From Planctomycetaceae bacterium (GTDB lineage Bacteria; Planctomycetota; Planctomycetia; Pirellulales; Thermoguttaceae): a stretch of 17,325 nucleotides of DNA. Below are positions 5,252 to 13,487 of this stretch, piece by piece. Every line of letters begins with the position of its first letter. The first letter of the stretch is position 1. Position numbers and translations under genes: made by a program. The notes beneath the pieces are model-generated. The model had not been told where the DNA came from, did not search any database, and worked only from the letters and a program-made list of their open reading frames with translations. The DNA is taken from NCBI GenBank assembly GCA_015062085.1, contig SUVI01000085.1:1-17325 (forward strand). Direction: 5' to 3'.

Positions 5252-7834
5252 ATGACAGAACCTGAAAAATTTAATGAAAATGATGATCCGCGTTTGACCT
5301 CCAATGACGGTGGATCGGGCAAGGAGCCCGCAGTCTCTGGAAAGCATGACGATCCGTCAACGGACTCGGACAGCGGCAAGCCCCAAACGAAACCCATTTA
5401 TGATGTGCGGAAAGAGATCCATGGAGGTCCTTCCGGTCCTCAGACGAATTTCGGTGACAACACGCCAATGAGTCCGTTCCGGCTCATGCTCATTCTTTTC
5501 CTCGTCGGGGCTCTGGTCTGGTGGTTCATGAACAAAACGAATCCCACGGCACCGATCTCCTACGGCTTTTTCCTCGAACAGCTGGAAGCTGACAATTTGG
5601 AGAAAGTCGTCGTTAACGGGAATCGCGTCCATGGCGAATTCCGTGTCGAGCCGTTCATTCCGGAGCCTGACAAGCCTGACAAGCCTGAAAAGAAAGACGG
5701 AAAAGTCGTTTCTGGTCCTGCACAGGATAATGTGCAGAATGAAGCGGAAGATGAAAAGGGCGCTGACTCGAACGTTTCGGCTTCGCATCCGTCCCAAGAT
5801 CCGCTCTTGGGCCAGGAAAAAGCTCCAGCTCCTTCCGTTTCTCCGGAAGCCTCCGAAGGGACGGCCCAAATGCCCGCTGAGATGCCCGCTAAAAGACAGC
5901 AGCTGAACGCGGATGCAGACGGGAACGTGAATGCAGGTGAAGGACCGCAAAACGCGAGTGAACAGACTGCCGGAGAACAGGTCCCGGAAGCCGTTCCAAG
6001 TGGATCCTCATCGAGCACTCCTGAAACTGCGGGTGAAAAGACTTCTGACGCCGTGCCGCAGAATGCGGAAAGATCCGAGCGCAAACGTTACCCGAAGCGT
6101 TTTTCGACGACGCTTCCCTCACTTTTGGAAGCCGGCGGCGAGCTTGACAAGAAGATCCGCGAGAGAGTCGGCAAAAAATATGAGGTAAAAGAAGCGCTCC
6201 GGGTCGCGGAGTACGTGATGCTGGGCGTCAGTATTCTGGTACTTTTCATGATGGTGAGTTTCTGGATGCACTTCCGCAAGACCCGCGAAGAGCTTGGCGG
6301 CGGGCAAATGTTCGGCTTTGGAAAGAGTCCAGCCAAACGTTTCCAAGGCGGTGAGGATTCCGTCACGTTCGCGGACGTTGCAGGGTTGAAATCAGTAAAA
6401 GAGGACATTTCGGAGATCGTTGATTTCCTCCAAAATCCGAAAAAATTCGAGAAACTTGGTGCTCGCATTCCCAAAGGCGTCCTGATGTGCGGCCCGCCCG
6501 GAACTGGAAAGACGCTCCTTGCGCGTGCGATCGCCGGTGAGGCGGGGGTCCCGTTCTATTCGATCAACGCGTCGGAATTCATTCAGCTTTTCGTCGGTGT
6601 CGGCGCGAGCCGTGTGCGGGATATGTTCGACGTTGCGCGAAACAATGCGCCGTCGATCCTCTTCATCGACGAAATCGACTCTGTCGGCCGTGAGCGTGGT
6701 GCCGGAACGGGCGGCGGAAATGACGAGCGCGAGCAGACGCTCAACCAGATCCTCAGCGAAATGGATGGTTTTTCTACCAAAGACGTCGTCATCGTCATTG
6801 CGGCGACGAACCGTCCGGACGTTTTGGATCCTGCGCTTTTGCGTCCGGGCCGTTTTGACCGTCACGTGACCGTGGACCGGCCGGTGCAGAAAGACCGCAT
6901 CCAGCTTTTTCAAGTCCATACGAAAAAGGTGCCGTTGAACAAAGACGTGGATTTTGACCGGCTTGCGGCAATGACGACAGGTCTGACTGGCGCGGATATT
7001 CGAAACATCGTGAACGAAGCAGCGCTTTGGGCGTGCCGTTTTGACCGTGAAAATGTCAGTATGAGCGACTTTTACTATGCGATCGACAAGATCCTCATGG
7101 GTGCGAAGCGCGAAGAAGTCATCAGTGCAAAAGACAAAGAGAAGACTTCCTACCACGAAGCAGGCCATGCGCTCGTTGGCTGGCTGATCCCGGAATGCGA
7201 CCGTGTGCGGAAAGTCTCGGTCATTCCGAGGGGCCGGGCGCTTGGCGTCACATGGTCGATGCCTGATGAAGACCGAATGATGTACTCGCAGGAAGAGATC
7301 CTCGCAAAACTCAAGATGATGCTCGGCGGACGTGAAGCGGAAAAACTCGTTTTCAATGAGCTGAATGCAGGCGCAGCGAACGATCTTGAGCGCGCGACTG
7401 GACTTGCACACAAAATGGTGGCGGCGTGGGGAATGAGTTCCCGGCTCGGCCCCGTTGCGTTCAAAACTGGCGACGAGCATCCGTTCCTTGGCAGAGAACT
7501 TGCCCGTATTCGCAATTTCAGCGAAAAAACAGCACAGGTCATTGACGAGGAAGTCATGCGCATCCTGAATGAAACGTCCCTCCAGGTACAGACGCTTCTG
7601 ACGGAAAACCGCAACCTGCTCGACGCGCTGGCTCAGGCTCTCATGATCCGTGAAGAACTGGATGAGAAGCAGATCGAGGACATTCTTGGTCCGTCGGCGC
7701 ACAGTAGAGAAAATGACCAAGAAGAGGGAACTCCGACGGGTGAAACTGGTGATGCGGCAGAGTCTGCCGCCACTGAAACTTCGTCTGAAACCGTTGATCT
7801 TCCGGAAACCGAGACGGAACGGCCCGAAGAATAA
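5252..7834 (+). CDS. ftsH: ATP-dependent zinc metalloprotease FtsH with enlarged extracytoplasmic domain
   Basis: This 860-residue membrane AAA+ protease degrades damaged membrane and short-lived cytosolic proteins. Visible in order: a hydrophilic, Asp/Ser/Gly-rich N-tail of about 74 residues; TM1 (about 76-93); an extracytoplasmic segment of about 220 residues; TM2 (about 319-339); and the AAA+ module. That module has Walker A GPPGTGKT (414-421), a pore-loop region [11 protein letters not shown], Walker B ILFIDEID (469-476) and the second region of homology ATNRPD...RPGRFDR (518-537). The zinc motif HEAGH (635-639) and third ligand D711 in [10 protein letters not shown] follow. The family is usually about 610-700 residues. 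The excess comes from the N-tail, a Pro/Ala/Glu-rich stretch at about 135-280 inside the extracytoplasmic part, and an acidic Thr/Glu tail after about 788. All catalytic residues are present. No clear Shine-Dalgarno precedes the ATG, but translation from there gives a plausible N-tail and TM1. Confidence 0.95.
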   Translation: MTEPEKFNENDDPRLTSNDGGSGKEPAVSGKHDDPSTDSDSGKPQTKPIYDVRKEIHGGPSGPQTNFGDNTPMSPFRLMLILFLVGALVWWFMNKTNPTAPISYGFFLEQLEADNLEKVVVNGNRVHGEFRVEPFIPEPDKPDKPEKKDGKVVSGPAQDNVQNEAEDEKGADSNVSASHPSQDPLLGQEKAPAPSVSPEASEGTAQMPAEMPAKRQQLNADADGNVNAGEGPQNASEQTAGEQVPEAVPSGSSSSTPETAGEKTSDAVPQNAERSERKRYPKRFSTTLPSLLEAGGELDKKIRERVGKKYEVKEALRVAEYVMLGVSILVLFMMVSFWMHFRKTREELGGGQMFGFGKSPAKRFQGGEDSVTFADVAGLKSVKEDISEIVDFLQNPKKFEKLGARIPKGVLMCGPPGTGKTLLARAIAGEAGVPFYSINASEFIQLFVGVGASRVRDMFDVARNNAPSILFIDEIDSVGRERGAGTGGGNDEREQTLNQILSEMDGFSTKDVVIVIAATNRPDVLDPALLRPGRFDRHVTVDRPVQKDRIQLFQVHTKKVPLNKDVDFDRLAAMTTGLTGADIRNIVNEAALWACRFDRENVSMSDFYYAIDKILMGAKREEVISAKDKEKTSYHEAGHALVGWLIPECDRVRKVSVIPRGRALGVTWSMPDEDRMMYSQEEILAKLKMMLGGREAEKLVFNELNAGAANDLERATGLAHKMVAAWGMSSRLGPVAFKTGDEHPFLGRELARIRNFSEKTAQVIDEEVMRILNETSLQVQTLLTENRNLLDALAQALMIREELDEKQIEDILGPSAHSRENDQEEGTPTGETGDAAESAATETSSETVDLPETETERPEE

Positions 7835-7841
7835 ACGGCCA

Positions 7842-7932
7842 AAAATGGAGCGGAACGGCAGAGTTCCCGAGTGGAGCAGTTCCAAGCGAAGTGCGTCAAT
7901 TTCGCTCGAACTCTGCCAACGGTCTCCATTTT
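7842..7932 (+). terminator. Long interrupted hairpin between ftsH and dxs
   Basis: Three nested arms pair: AAAATGGAG (7842-7850) with CTCCATTTT (7924-7932), GGCAGAGTTC (7857-7866) with GAACTCTGCC (7908-7917), and AGCGAA (7885-7890) with TTCGCT (7901-7906). T-rich sequence follows (TTTTGTTTTCC). It starts 8 bases after the ftsH stop, so it is probably the ftsH 3' end structure, but it is larger than a normal terminator. Confidence 0.5.
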
Positions 7933-7988
7933 GTTTTCCAGCCAGCGGTTTTTATTTTTGTGTTTTTGTACAGTATCCATCATACGCC

Positions 7989-9995
7989 ATGCCTCGTTTA
8001 CTTCCAACTATCCGATCACCACAGGACCTAAAAGGGCTTTCGCTTGACGAACTGGACCAGCTTGCGGCTGAGATCCGCGAAGAGATCCTTGGGGTGGTCG
8101 AAAAACGTTCGGCACACTTTGCTTCAAATCTTGGAGTGGTGGAACTGACGTTGGCACTGCACTCCACTTTTGATTTTTCAAGAGACCGTCTGATTTGGGA
8201 CGTAGGGCATCAGAGTTACCCGCACAAACTGGTGACTGGGCGTTTTGGACAGTTCTCGACCATTCGCACGAAAGACGGGCTGATGGGGTATCCGAACCCC
8301 GCGGAAAGCCCATTTGACCTCTTCATGACGGGTCATGCCGGGTGCAGTATTTCCTCGGCTCTGGGACTTCGCTGCGGCGACGATCTCATTCAGGCTATGG
8401 AGGAAGAGAAGCAGCGTGCGGAGAGTGAGGCCGGGCAGACCGGAGCTGCCTCGAAACGGCACGTCGTGGCGGTCATTGGCGACGGTTCCTTCTCAAGCGG
8501 TGTCGTTTTTGAGGGACTGAATCATCTTGGCGAGCTGCGTAAGAACGTCACGGTGATCCTCAACGACAATAAAATGTCGATCTGTCCGCGTGTCGGCAGT
8601 TTCGGGCGCTACCTTGATACGCTCCGAATGAATCCGGGTTACGCGGAAATGAAGGAGGACATGAAGCGGATGTTTCAGAGCATTCCATTCATAGGTCCCA
8701 AGATCCGAAGAAAATGCCATGACCTGAAAATGGCGGTCAAGGCGTACTTGAAAGGCGGAATGCTTTTTGAGGAGCTGGGGATCCGGTACATTGGCCCGGT
8801 GAATGGACACGACATACGGCAGCTTCAGAAATTTCTCCGAATGGCGCGAGAACACGGCGGACCGGTACTTCTTCATGTTTTGACGCAGAAAGGCCATGGT
8901 TTCCATCCTGCGGAAGACGATCCTGCGAGTTACCACGCTCCGTCGCCGCAGATGCTTTCCAGTGTGACTCTCCCGGAAAAACAGACGCTTTCGTCTGACA
9001 TTTCGGTACAGAAGCCGGACCGTTCCTACACGGTAATTGCGAGCCGAAAGATCATGGAGCTGATGCAGAAAGACTCTCGCGTGGCGGTCATCACGGCCGC
9101 GATGTGTCAGGGGAACAAGCTGGAGCAGATCCGGAAGAAGTTCCCGGACCGTTTTTTTGACGTTGGGATCTGCGAATCTCACGCGGTCGTTTTGGCGTCT
9201 GGGATGGCAAAGGCGGGGATGCGTCCCATCGTGGACATTTACAGTACGTTCATGCAGAGAGCCTTTGACCACATTTTTCAAGAAATTTCGCTTCAGAATC
9301 TGCCGGTAGCGCTTTTGATGGACCGTGCGGGCCTCGTGGGGGCGGACGGCCCGACGCATCATGGAACGTATGATCTGGCGTACCTGCGTCCCTTTCCGAA
9401 TCTGATCATTTCGGCACCGTGCGACGAGCTGGATCTGAACGGGATGCTGGAGTTAGCGGTCTCGCAGGAGTCGCCGTTTTCCATCCGCTACTCCAAGACC
9501 CAGACGCCGGAAATTTCAGGAGTTGAGCGTAGACCGGTTCGTTTGGGTGAGTGTGAGATACTGCAGGAAGGCGTTCCGGGAAACGGCTTGATCTTGGCGT
9601 GCGGCGTGCAGGCTTCCGAGGCGCTGGCTGCGGTGCGTGCGCTGGGAGACAGAACGATCTGCGTCGTAAATCTACGATTCATCAAACCGTTGGACCTTTC
9701 GGCGATCCTGCCGCGGATCTTCCGCAGTGCGTGGGTCCTCACCGTCGAGGAAGGAAGCCGGATCGGTGGTGTGGGTGCTGCGATCTTGGAAGCTGCCGTG
9801 GATGCGCAAGCTGGGATCTTGCCGCAGAACGTGGAGCAAAATGTCGTTTGGGAGGGACTTTCGCGGAAACTTCCTCCATTTGTGCGTCTTGGAATAGAGG
9901 ATGTCTTCATCCAGCACGCCTCACGGGCCGAGCAGCTGGCGGAAACGGGACTGGATGCCGAGGGGATCGCCGCGGTGATCGAAAGATTGCGGTGA
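7989..9995 (+). CDS. dxs: 1-deoxy-D-xylulose-5-phosphate synthase (divergent)
   Basis: This 668-residue enzyme condenses pyruvate and glyceraldehyde 3-phosphate with thiamine diphosphate, the first step of the MEP isoprenoid route and a source for thiamine and pyridoxal. Seen: catalytic His in SAHFASNLG (H43), GHQSYPHKLVTGR (74-85), the thiamine-diphosphate motif GDGS...LNDN (164-194), KGHGF...DPASYHAP (301-318), and the pyrimidine-domain Glu in DVGICESHAV (E396). DRAGLVGADGPTHHG (445-459) is also present. Several normally fixed positions differ: GDGSFSSG instead of the usual GDGALTGG, GHAGCSIS for GHSSTSIS, and GICESHAV for GIAEQHAV. This points to a separate DXS subgroup. The ATG at 7989 was chosen because it gives the standard N-terminus (LxxLxxEIR); an open frame continues upstream but overlaps ftsH out of frame. 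No good Shine-Dalgarno is visible. Confidence 0.9.
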   Translation: MPRLLPTIRSPQDLKGLSLDELDQLAAEIREEILGVVEKRSAHFASNLGVVELTLALHSTFDFSRDRLIWDVGHQSYPHKLVTGRFGQFSTIRTKDGLMGYPNPAESPFDLFMTGHAGCSISSALGLRCGDDLIQAMEEEKQRAESEAGQTGAASKRHVVAVIGDGSFSSGVVFEGLNHLGELRKNVTVILNDNKMSICPRVGSFGRYLDTLRMNPGYAEMKEDMKRMFQSIPFIGPKIRRKCHDLKMAVKAYLKGGMLFEELGIRYIGPVNGHDIRQLQKFLRMAREHGGPVLLHVLTQKGHGFHPAEDDPASYHAPSPQMLSSVTLPEKQTLSSDISVQKPDRSYTVIASRKIMELMQKDSRVAVITAAMCQGNKLEQIRKKFPDRFFDVGICESHAVVLASGMAKAGMRPIVDIYSTFMQRAFDHIFQEISLQNLPVALLMDRAGLVGADGPTHHGTYDLAYLRPFPNLIISAPCDELDLNGMLELAVSQESPFSIRYSKTQTPEISGVERRPVRLGECEILQEGVPGNGLILACGVQASEALAAVRALGDRTICVVNLRFIKPLDLSAILPRIFRSAWVLTVEEGSRIGGVGAAILEAAVDAQAGILPQNVEQNVVWEGLSRKLPPFVRLGIEDVFIQHASRAEQLAETGLDAEGIAAVIERLR

Positions 9996-10085
9996 GAGCA
10001 CTTTTCACTCAAGTCCGGGAACGCAGTAGACCGAATAAAAATATACAAAAATCATTTACCTTTAACCTGACCCCACCTTAAAATC

Positions 10086-12122
10086 ATGCTGAAGTACACA
10101 AGAATCATTTTGGCGGTCCTAATGTTTACGGCCGTGACCCTGTTTTTCTTTGACTGGACGCACATCATGCTCGCCACGGCACGTGATGAAGCTGCGCTGG
10201 TGAAGCAGACCGTGCAGGAACCGTCACAGACTTCGACCCCTGCGGAGGCGCTTTCCGAAGCGGACGGTCCTGCCGAAGCTGCGGCTGATGCGGAAACTGC
10301 GCCTGTGGAAACTGCGCCTGTGGAAACTGCGCCTGTGGAAACTGCGCCTGTGGAAACTGCTGGCCCCTCTGGAGCGGCAGAACTTGAAAATCTGACGGTC
10401 GAGAAAGTCAGCTGGCTGGAGCGGATCCAGTTCGTTCCGGCTCTTAAGGGGCATGGGGATTGGATCGTGTGGACGATCCTGGTCGTTTCGCTCCTTTTCG
10501 GACGTCTGTACTGTTCGGTGATCTGCCCGCTGGGGATCCTGCAGGACCTCATCGCGTGGGTGAGCCGCCGGGTCCATCGCGGAAAGGCCTATGAGTACAA
10601 GAAACCGCTTCCGATCCTCCGTTGGCTGTTCGTTTTGCTGGCTTTCGGCGGCACGTTAATGGGGTACTCGCTCCTCCTGAATATCGTGGAGCCGTACAGT
10701 ATTTTTGGACGCATTGCAAACGCGGTTTTCCGCCCGGTCTACGTCCTTTTGAACAACACCTGTCTCGTTTCCGATTCCGCATCGGGGACCATGGCGTTTT
10801 CGACCATTGCGATGTCGAACGTCTTTCTTTCGCTCGGAGCTTTCGTCACGGCACTGGCGACGTTCCTGATCATCGCGGTCCTGGCGTGGCGCGGCGGACG
10901 CACGTGGTGCAATACGGTCTGCCCGATCGGCACGATTTTGGGACTTTTGAGCAAATTCTCCTTCTTCCGTGTCCGGATCGATCCCGGAAAGTGCAAGAGT
11001 TGCGGAATGTGCGCCGCGAAATGCAAATCTTCCTGTATGGATACCGAAGGAAAGATCGTGGATGCCTCGCGCTGCGTGACCTGCTTCAACTGCCTCGGCA
11101 CGTGCCAATTTGATGCTCTGACGTACACGATCGGGAATCCGCTGCGTCTGCGTTCTGCGGTCTCTGCCGAGGATCAGGCGATCCTGGATGCTGCGGAAGA
11201 GAAGAAAAAAGCGGCTCTGGAAAGTCTTCCGGAAGAAAAACGTCTGGAGATCGAACAGAAGAACGAGCAGAAAAAACAGGAAAAAGCCGAGGAAGCCAAA
11301 GCGCGTGCCCGGCGCGATTTCCTCATCACGGCCGGTTCCATGGCTGCGTCGGTCCCTGTCGTGGCTGGAGCGGCTGCCGTGGTGAATAAAACGGTCATGG
11401 TGAAGCCGGAGCCGGACAAAGTGTACCGGACGGGCCAGCACGCCTGGACGCGGAAAAATCCCGTCGCGCCTCCCGGAGCCGGAAGCTACAAGCGGTTGAT
11501 GAAGCACTGCACCGGCTGTCATCTCTGCATTGCGAAATGTCCGCAGCACGTGCTCAAACCGGCATTCATGGAGTACGGTCTTCAGGGAATGTTCCTGCCG
11601 GTAATGGATTTTTCGTCGAGTTTCTGCAACTACGACTGCACTATTTGTGCGGAAGTCTGCCCGAACAAAGCGATCAGCATTCTGCGCATGGTCAAGGAAC
11701 GCGGCGAAACGATCCCGGAGACGGCACCGGAACGTGCGGAGGCGATGCGAAAGGAAAAGAACTACGTCCAGATGGGAAAAGTCGTTTTCGTGAAGGAAAA
11801 CTGCGTCGTCCCGGTCGACGGTACTTTCTGCGGTGCGTGTGATGAACACTGCCCGACGAAGGCGGTCTCGATGGTCCCGTACAGTGACCCATCCCGCGGC
11901 ATTGGTCCGGAAAAGGGACTGACGATCCCGCAGATCGACGAGAGCATCTGCATTGGCTGCGGCGGTTGTGAATCGATCTGCCCTGCTCGTCCGTACAAGG
12001 CGATCTACGTTGAAGGCTGCTCGGAACAGGGCCATCGTGAAGAGTTCAAGGAAGCGGAAGTCATTTCTGCGGAAGAGATCCAGAAAGAGACGGAAAACGT
12101 GGAAGACTGGCTCTTCAACTGA
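10086..12122 (+). CDS. NapH/NapG-like polyferredoxin fusion, membrane anchored
   Basis: This 678-residue protein joins two electron-transfer modules. The first half is NapH/CcoG-like: an N-terminal TM helix, a low-complexity segment with four ETAPV repeats (about 70-89), further TM segments, the paired motifs CSVICPLG (143-150) and CNTVCPIG (275-282), and ferredoxin motifs at C303-C313 and C330-C340. A Lys/Glu-rich, probably helical linker (360-408) leads to ARRDFLITAGSMAASV, which looks like a twin-arginine signal in the middle of the chain. The second half is NapG-like, with four Cys groups: CTGCHLCIAKCP (475-486), CNYDCTICAEVCP (514-526), CGACDEHCP (about 582-590) and CIGCGGCESICP (622-633). 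It could pass electrons from the quinone pool to a periplasmic acceptor; the partner is not encoded here. It follows dxs by 90 bp and ends at a strong terminator. Confidence 0.85.
   Translation: MLKYTRIILAVLMFTAVTLFFFDWTHIMLATARDEAALVKQTVQEPSQTSTPAEALSEADGPAEAAADAETAPVETAPVETAPVETAPVETAGPSGAAELENLTVEKVSWLERIQFVPALKGHGDWIVWTILVVSLLFGRLYCSVICPLGILQDLIAWVSRRVHRGKAYEYKKPLPILRWLFVLLAFGGTLMGYSLLLNIVEPYSIFGRIANAVFRPVYVLLNNTCLVSDSASGTMAFSTIAMSNVFLSLGAFVTALATFLIIAVLAWRGGRTWCNTVCPIGTILGLLSKFSFFRVRIDPGKCKSCGMCAAKCKSSCMDTEGKIVDASRCVTCFNCLGTCQFDALTYTIGNPLRLRSAVSAEDQAILDAAEEKKKAALESLPEEKRLEIEQKNEQKKQEKAEEAKARARRDFLITAGSMAASVPVVAGAAAVVNKTVMVKPEPDKVYRTGQHAWTRKNPVAPPGAGSYKRLMKHCTGCHLCIAKCPQHVLKPAFMEYGLQGMFLPVMDFSSSFCNYDCTICAEVCPNKAISILRMVKERGETIPETAPERAEAMRKEKNYVQMGKVVFVKENCVVPVDGTFCGACDEHCPTKAVSMVPYSDPSRGIGPEKGLTIPQIDESICIGCGGCESICPARPYKAIYVEGCSEQGHREEFKEAEVISAEEIQKETENVEDWLFN
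10293..10361 (+). repeat. 15-bp in-frame tandem repeat (ETAPV)
   Basis: GAAACTGCGCCTGTG occurs four times exactly (10293-10307, 10308-10322, 10323-10337, 10338-10352) plus a partial fifth copy. It encodes ETAPV units in the polyferredoxin. Exact identity of the units suggests recent slippage and length variation among strains. Confidence 0.95.
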
Positions 12123-12148
12123 CGCCCCTTTCTCCCTCATTTCCCCAC

Positions 12149-12182
12149 CCAGACCGTTCCCCATGAGCGGTCTGGTTTTTTT
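12149..12182 (+). terminator. Strong rho-independent terminator
   Basis: CCAGACCG (12149-12156) pairs perfectly with CGGTCTGG (12168-12175) around an 11-base loop, followed by seven T (12176-12182). It closes the ftsH-dxs-polyferredoxin stretch and marks the left edge of the AT-richer accessory island. Confidence 0.9.
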
Positions 12183-12236
12183 CAGGAAATACTGAAAATT
12201 TTTTACAATATTTTGCTCAAAATCATCCTGTTACTA

Positions 12237-12264
12237 TTGCATAACTCTTAACTTTTGATATAAT
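12237..12264 (+). promoter_or_regulatory. Promoter of the FGE-TerD operon
   Basis: TTGCAT (12237-12242), 16 bases, then the perfect -10 TATAAT (12259-12264). The leader would be about 45 bases before the ATG at 12316. The same -35, TTGCAT, occurs in the promoter of the third TerD gene. Confidence 0.7.
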
Positions 12265-12315
12265 AGCTAAAGTGTTGGCTAAAATGATTCCTTGTTCGCT
12301 GAGGGAGTTTTTTTG

Positions 12316-13476
12316 ATGTGGAATTCATTAAAGATAATCATACGGGAAAGTATAGCTGAGAGCTGCGGAAAAGGACTTCTGCAATTTTTAAGTATTGTCC
12401 TGGTTAAGATATTGTACGTCAATCTTCTTAATAAGAATTACATATCAACTCCCAAAAGAATATTAAAAGGAAAGTTTAAGGATAAGAATAATGGTATTAC
12501 TTTTGTTCGAATCAATTCTGGGATTTATCAGGTTGGTGAGTCTCAGGCAGATTTGATCCAGCGAAGCCAATATAATAATAACAGGATCGTTCAATTTCAT
12601 AAAGTTGCATTCTCGAAATCATATTACATTGCCAAAAAGCTGGTCACGAATGGTGAGTTTCAGGCTTTTGTCGATGATATGCGTGCTGCAAACCCAGAAT
12701 TTCAACTGCAGGCAGAAAACAGTAACAATTACGCAGTCGCATGGGATGATAGCCATCAATGTCATTTCGAGAATGGAAATACCGTGCGAAGTAAAATAAC
12801 TTGGCGTGCGCCATTTCCCGTGAATTATTATAGCCAACATGGCGATTGGGAAACCCATCCAGTCGTTTGTGTGACGTGGAATGATGCTCTTGCCTATATA
12901 AAATGGCTCAATAAAAATTGGCGTCGGCGTTGGGGGTACGCATTCACACTTCCATCTGAGGCAATGTGGGAAGTCGCGTGTCGTGCGGGTTCTAATGGCC
13001 TGTTTTTTTGGAAAGATGAACATGGCGGAGAGAATGACAGCAAAAATGGCAGCAAACATTTAAATGCGTCCTCGTATCGGCAGGGACAGCCAGTGGATAA
13101 TGACCCCATTCCTCGTTATTTTCCACGTGATGCTTATTCATACACTGCACCAGTTGGCTCGTATCAGCCAAATGCCTTTGGGCTTTATGATATGTTGGGG
13201 AATGTATATGAATGGTGTTACGATGGATGGTCGGTAGTTACTGCCCTGCCGGGCCAGACTGCGGACAATCCTTGGGGGCCTGATGGCGTCCCAGACGATC
13301 TCCCAAACCGGGTTTGTCGCGGAGGAAGTTGGGCTTCGGGACCATTTTATACTCGTTGTGCGCATCGTCGCTACCAGGACAAAAACACTGCTGTAAATGA
13401 TATTGGATTTCGTGTTGCGCTTGTGCGTATAACCGACATCCCAGATAACCTGAAATCATTATTTGGTATTCAATGA
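12316..13476 (+). CDS. FGE/SUMF1-fold protein (formylglycine-generating enzyme-like), TerD-linked
   Basis: This 386-residue protein has the FGE-sulfatase (SUMF1) domain from about residue 61 to 372. Visible motifs are FVRINSGIYQVGES, PVVCVTWNDALAYIKWLN (182-199), TLPSEAMWEVACRAG (211-225), AFGLYDMLGNVYEWCYDGW (287-305), RVCRGGSW (332-339) and a closing NDIGFRVAL. True FGE needs two Cys in a CxxxxC arrangement just after RGGSW. Here WASGPFYTRCAHRR keeps only the second-position Cys, so classical sulfatase activation is unlikely. The N-terminal 60 residues hold a hydrophobic helix (about 21-38) that may touch the membrane. ATG 12316 is chosen because GAGGGAG lies 8 bases upstream; a TTG at 12292 is in frame but lacks a site. 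It is 11 bp upstream of TerD-1, so they are one operon. Codon use and GC content are unlike the core genes. Confidence 0.85.
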   Translation: MWNSLKIIIRESIAESCGKGLLQFLSIVLVKILYVNLLNKNYISTPKRILKGKFKDKNNGITFVRINSGIYQVGESQADLIQRSQYNNNRIVQFHKVAFSKSYYIAKKLVTNGEFQAFVDDMRAANPEFQLQAENSNNYAVAWDDSHQCHFENGNTVRSKITWRAPFPVNYYSQHGDWETHPVVCVTWNDALAYIKWLNKNWRRRWGYAFTLPSEAMWEVACRAGSNGLFFWKDEHGGENDSKNGSKHLNASSYRQGQPVDNDPIPRYFPRDAYSYTAPVGSYQPNAFGLYDMLGNVYEWCYDGWSVVTALPGQTADNPWGPDGVPDDLPNRVCRGGSWASGPFYTRCAHRRYQDKNTAVNDIGFRVALVRITDIPDNLKSLFGIQ

Positions 13477-13487
13477 AAGGAGTTTAT

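Noticed and set aside
4964..5347. 127-codon minus-strand frame between thuA and ftsH
   Set aside because: Overlaps the ftsH start and the predicted ftsH promoter, no recognisable domain, no ribosome site.
6392..7885. 497-codon open frame on the minus strand
   Set aside because: Antisense to the conserved AAA+/protease part of ftsH; no family motifs and Arg/His/Phe-rich composition typical of a shadow frame.
7857..7917. tRNA-like look (GTTCCCGAGTGG phrase within a closed stem)
   Set aside because: Only about 61 bases, no anticodon arm, no T-loop consensus and no CCA; better explained as part of the nested hairpin.
7650..7988. Upstream extension of dxs
   Set aside because: The frame is open but overlaps ftsH out of frame with basic low-information sequence; DXS homology starts at 7989.
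8493..9362. 289-codon minus-strand frame
   Set aside because: Antisense to dxs, Arg/His-rich, no motif; shadow frame.
10053..10084. TTTACC...TAAAAT promoter directly before the polyferredoxin ATG
   Set aside because: The -10 would end one base before the ATG, so transcription would start inside the gene; probably chance.
10656..12164. 502-codon open frame on the minus strand
   Set aside because: Antisense to the polyferredoxin gene, Arg/Asp/Phe/His-rich with no domain; shadow frame.
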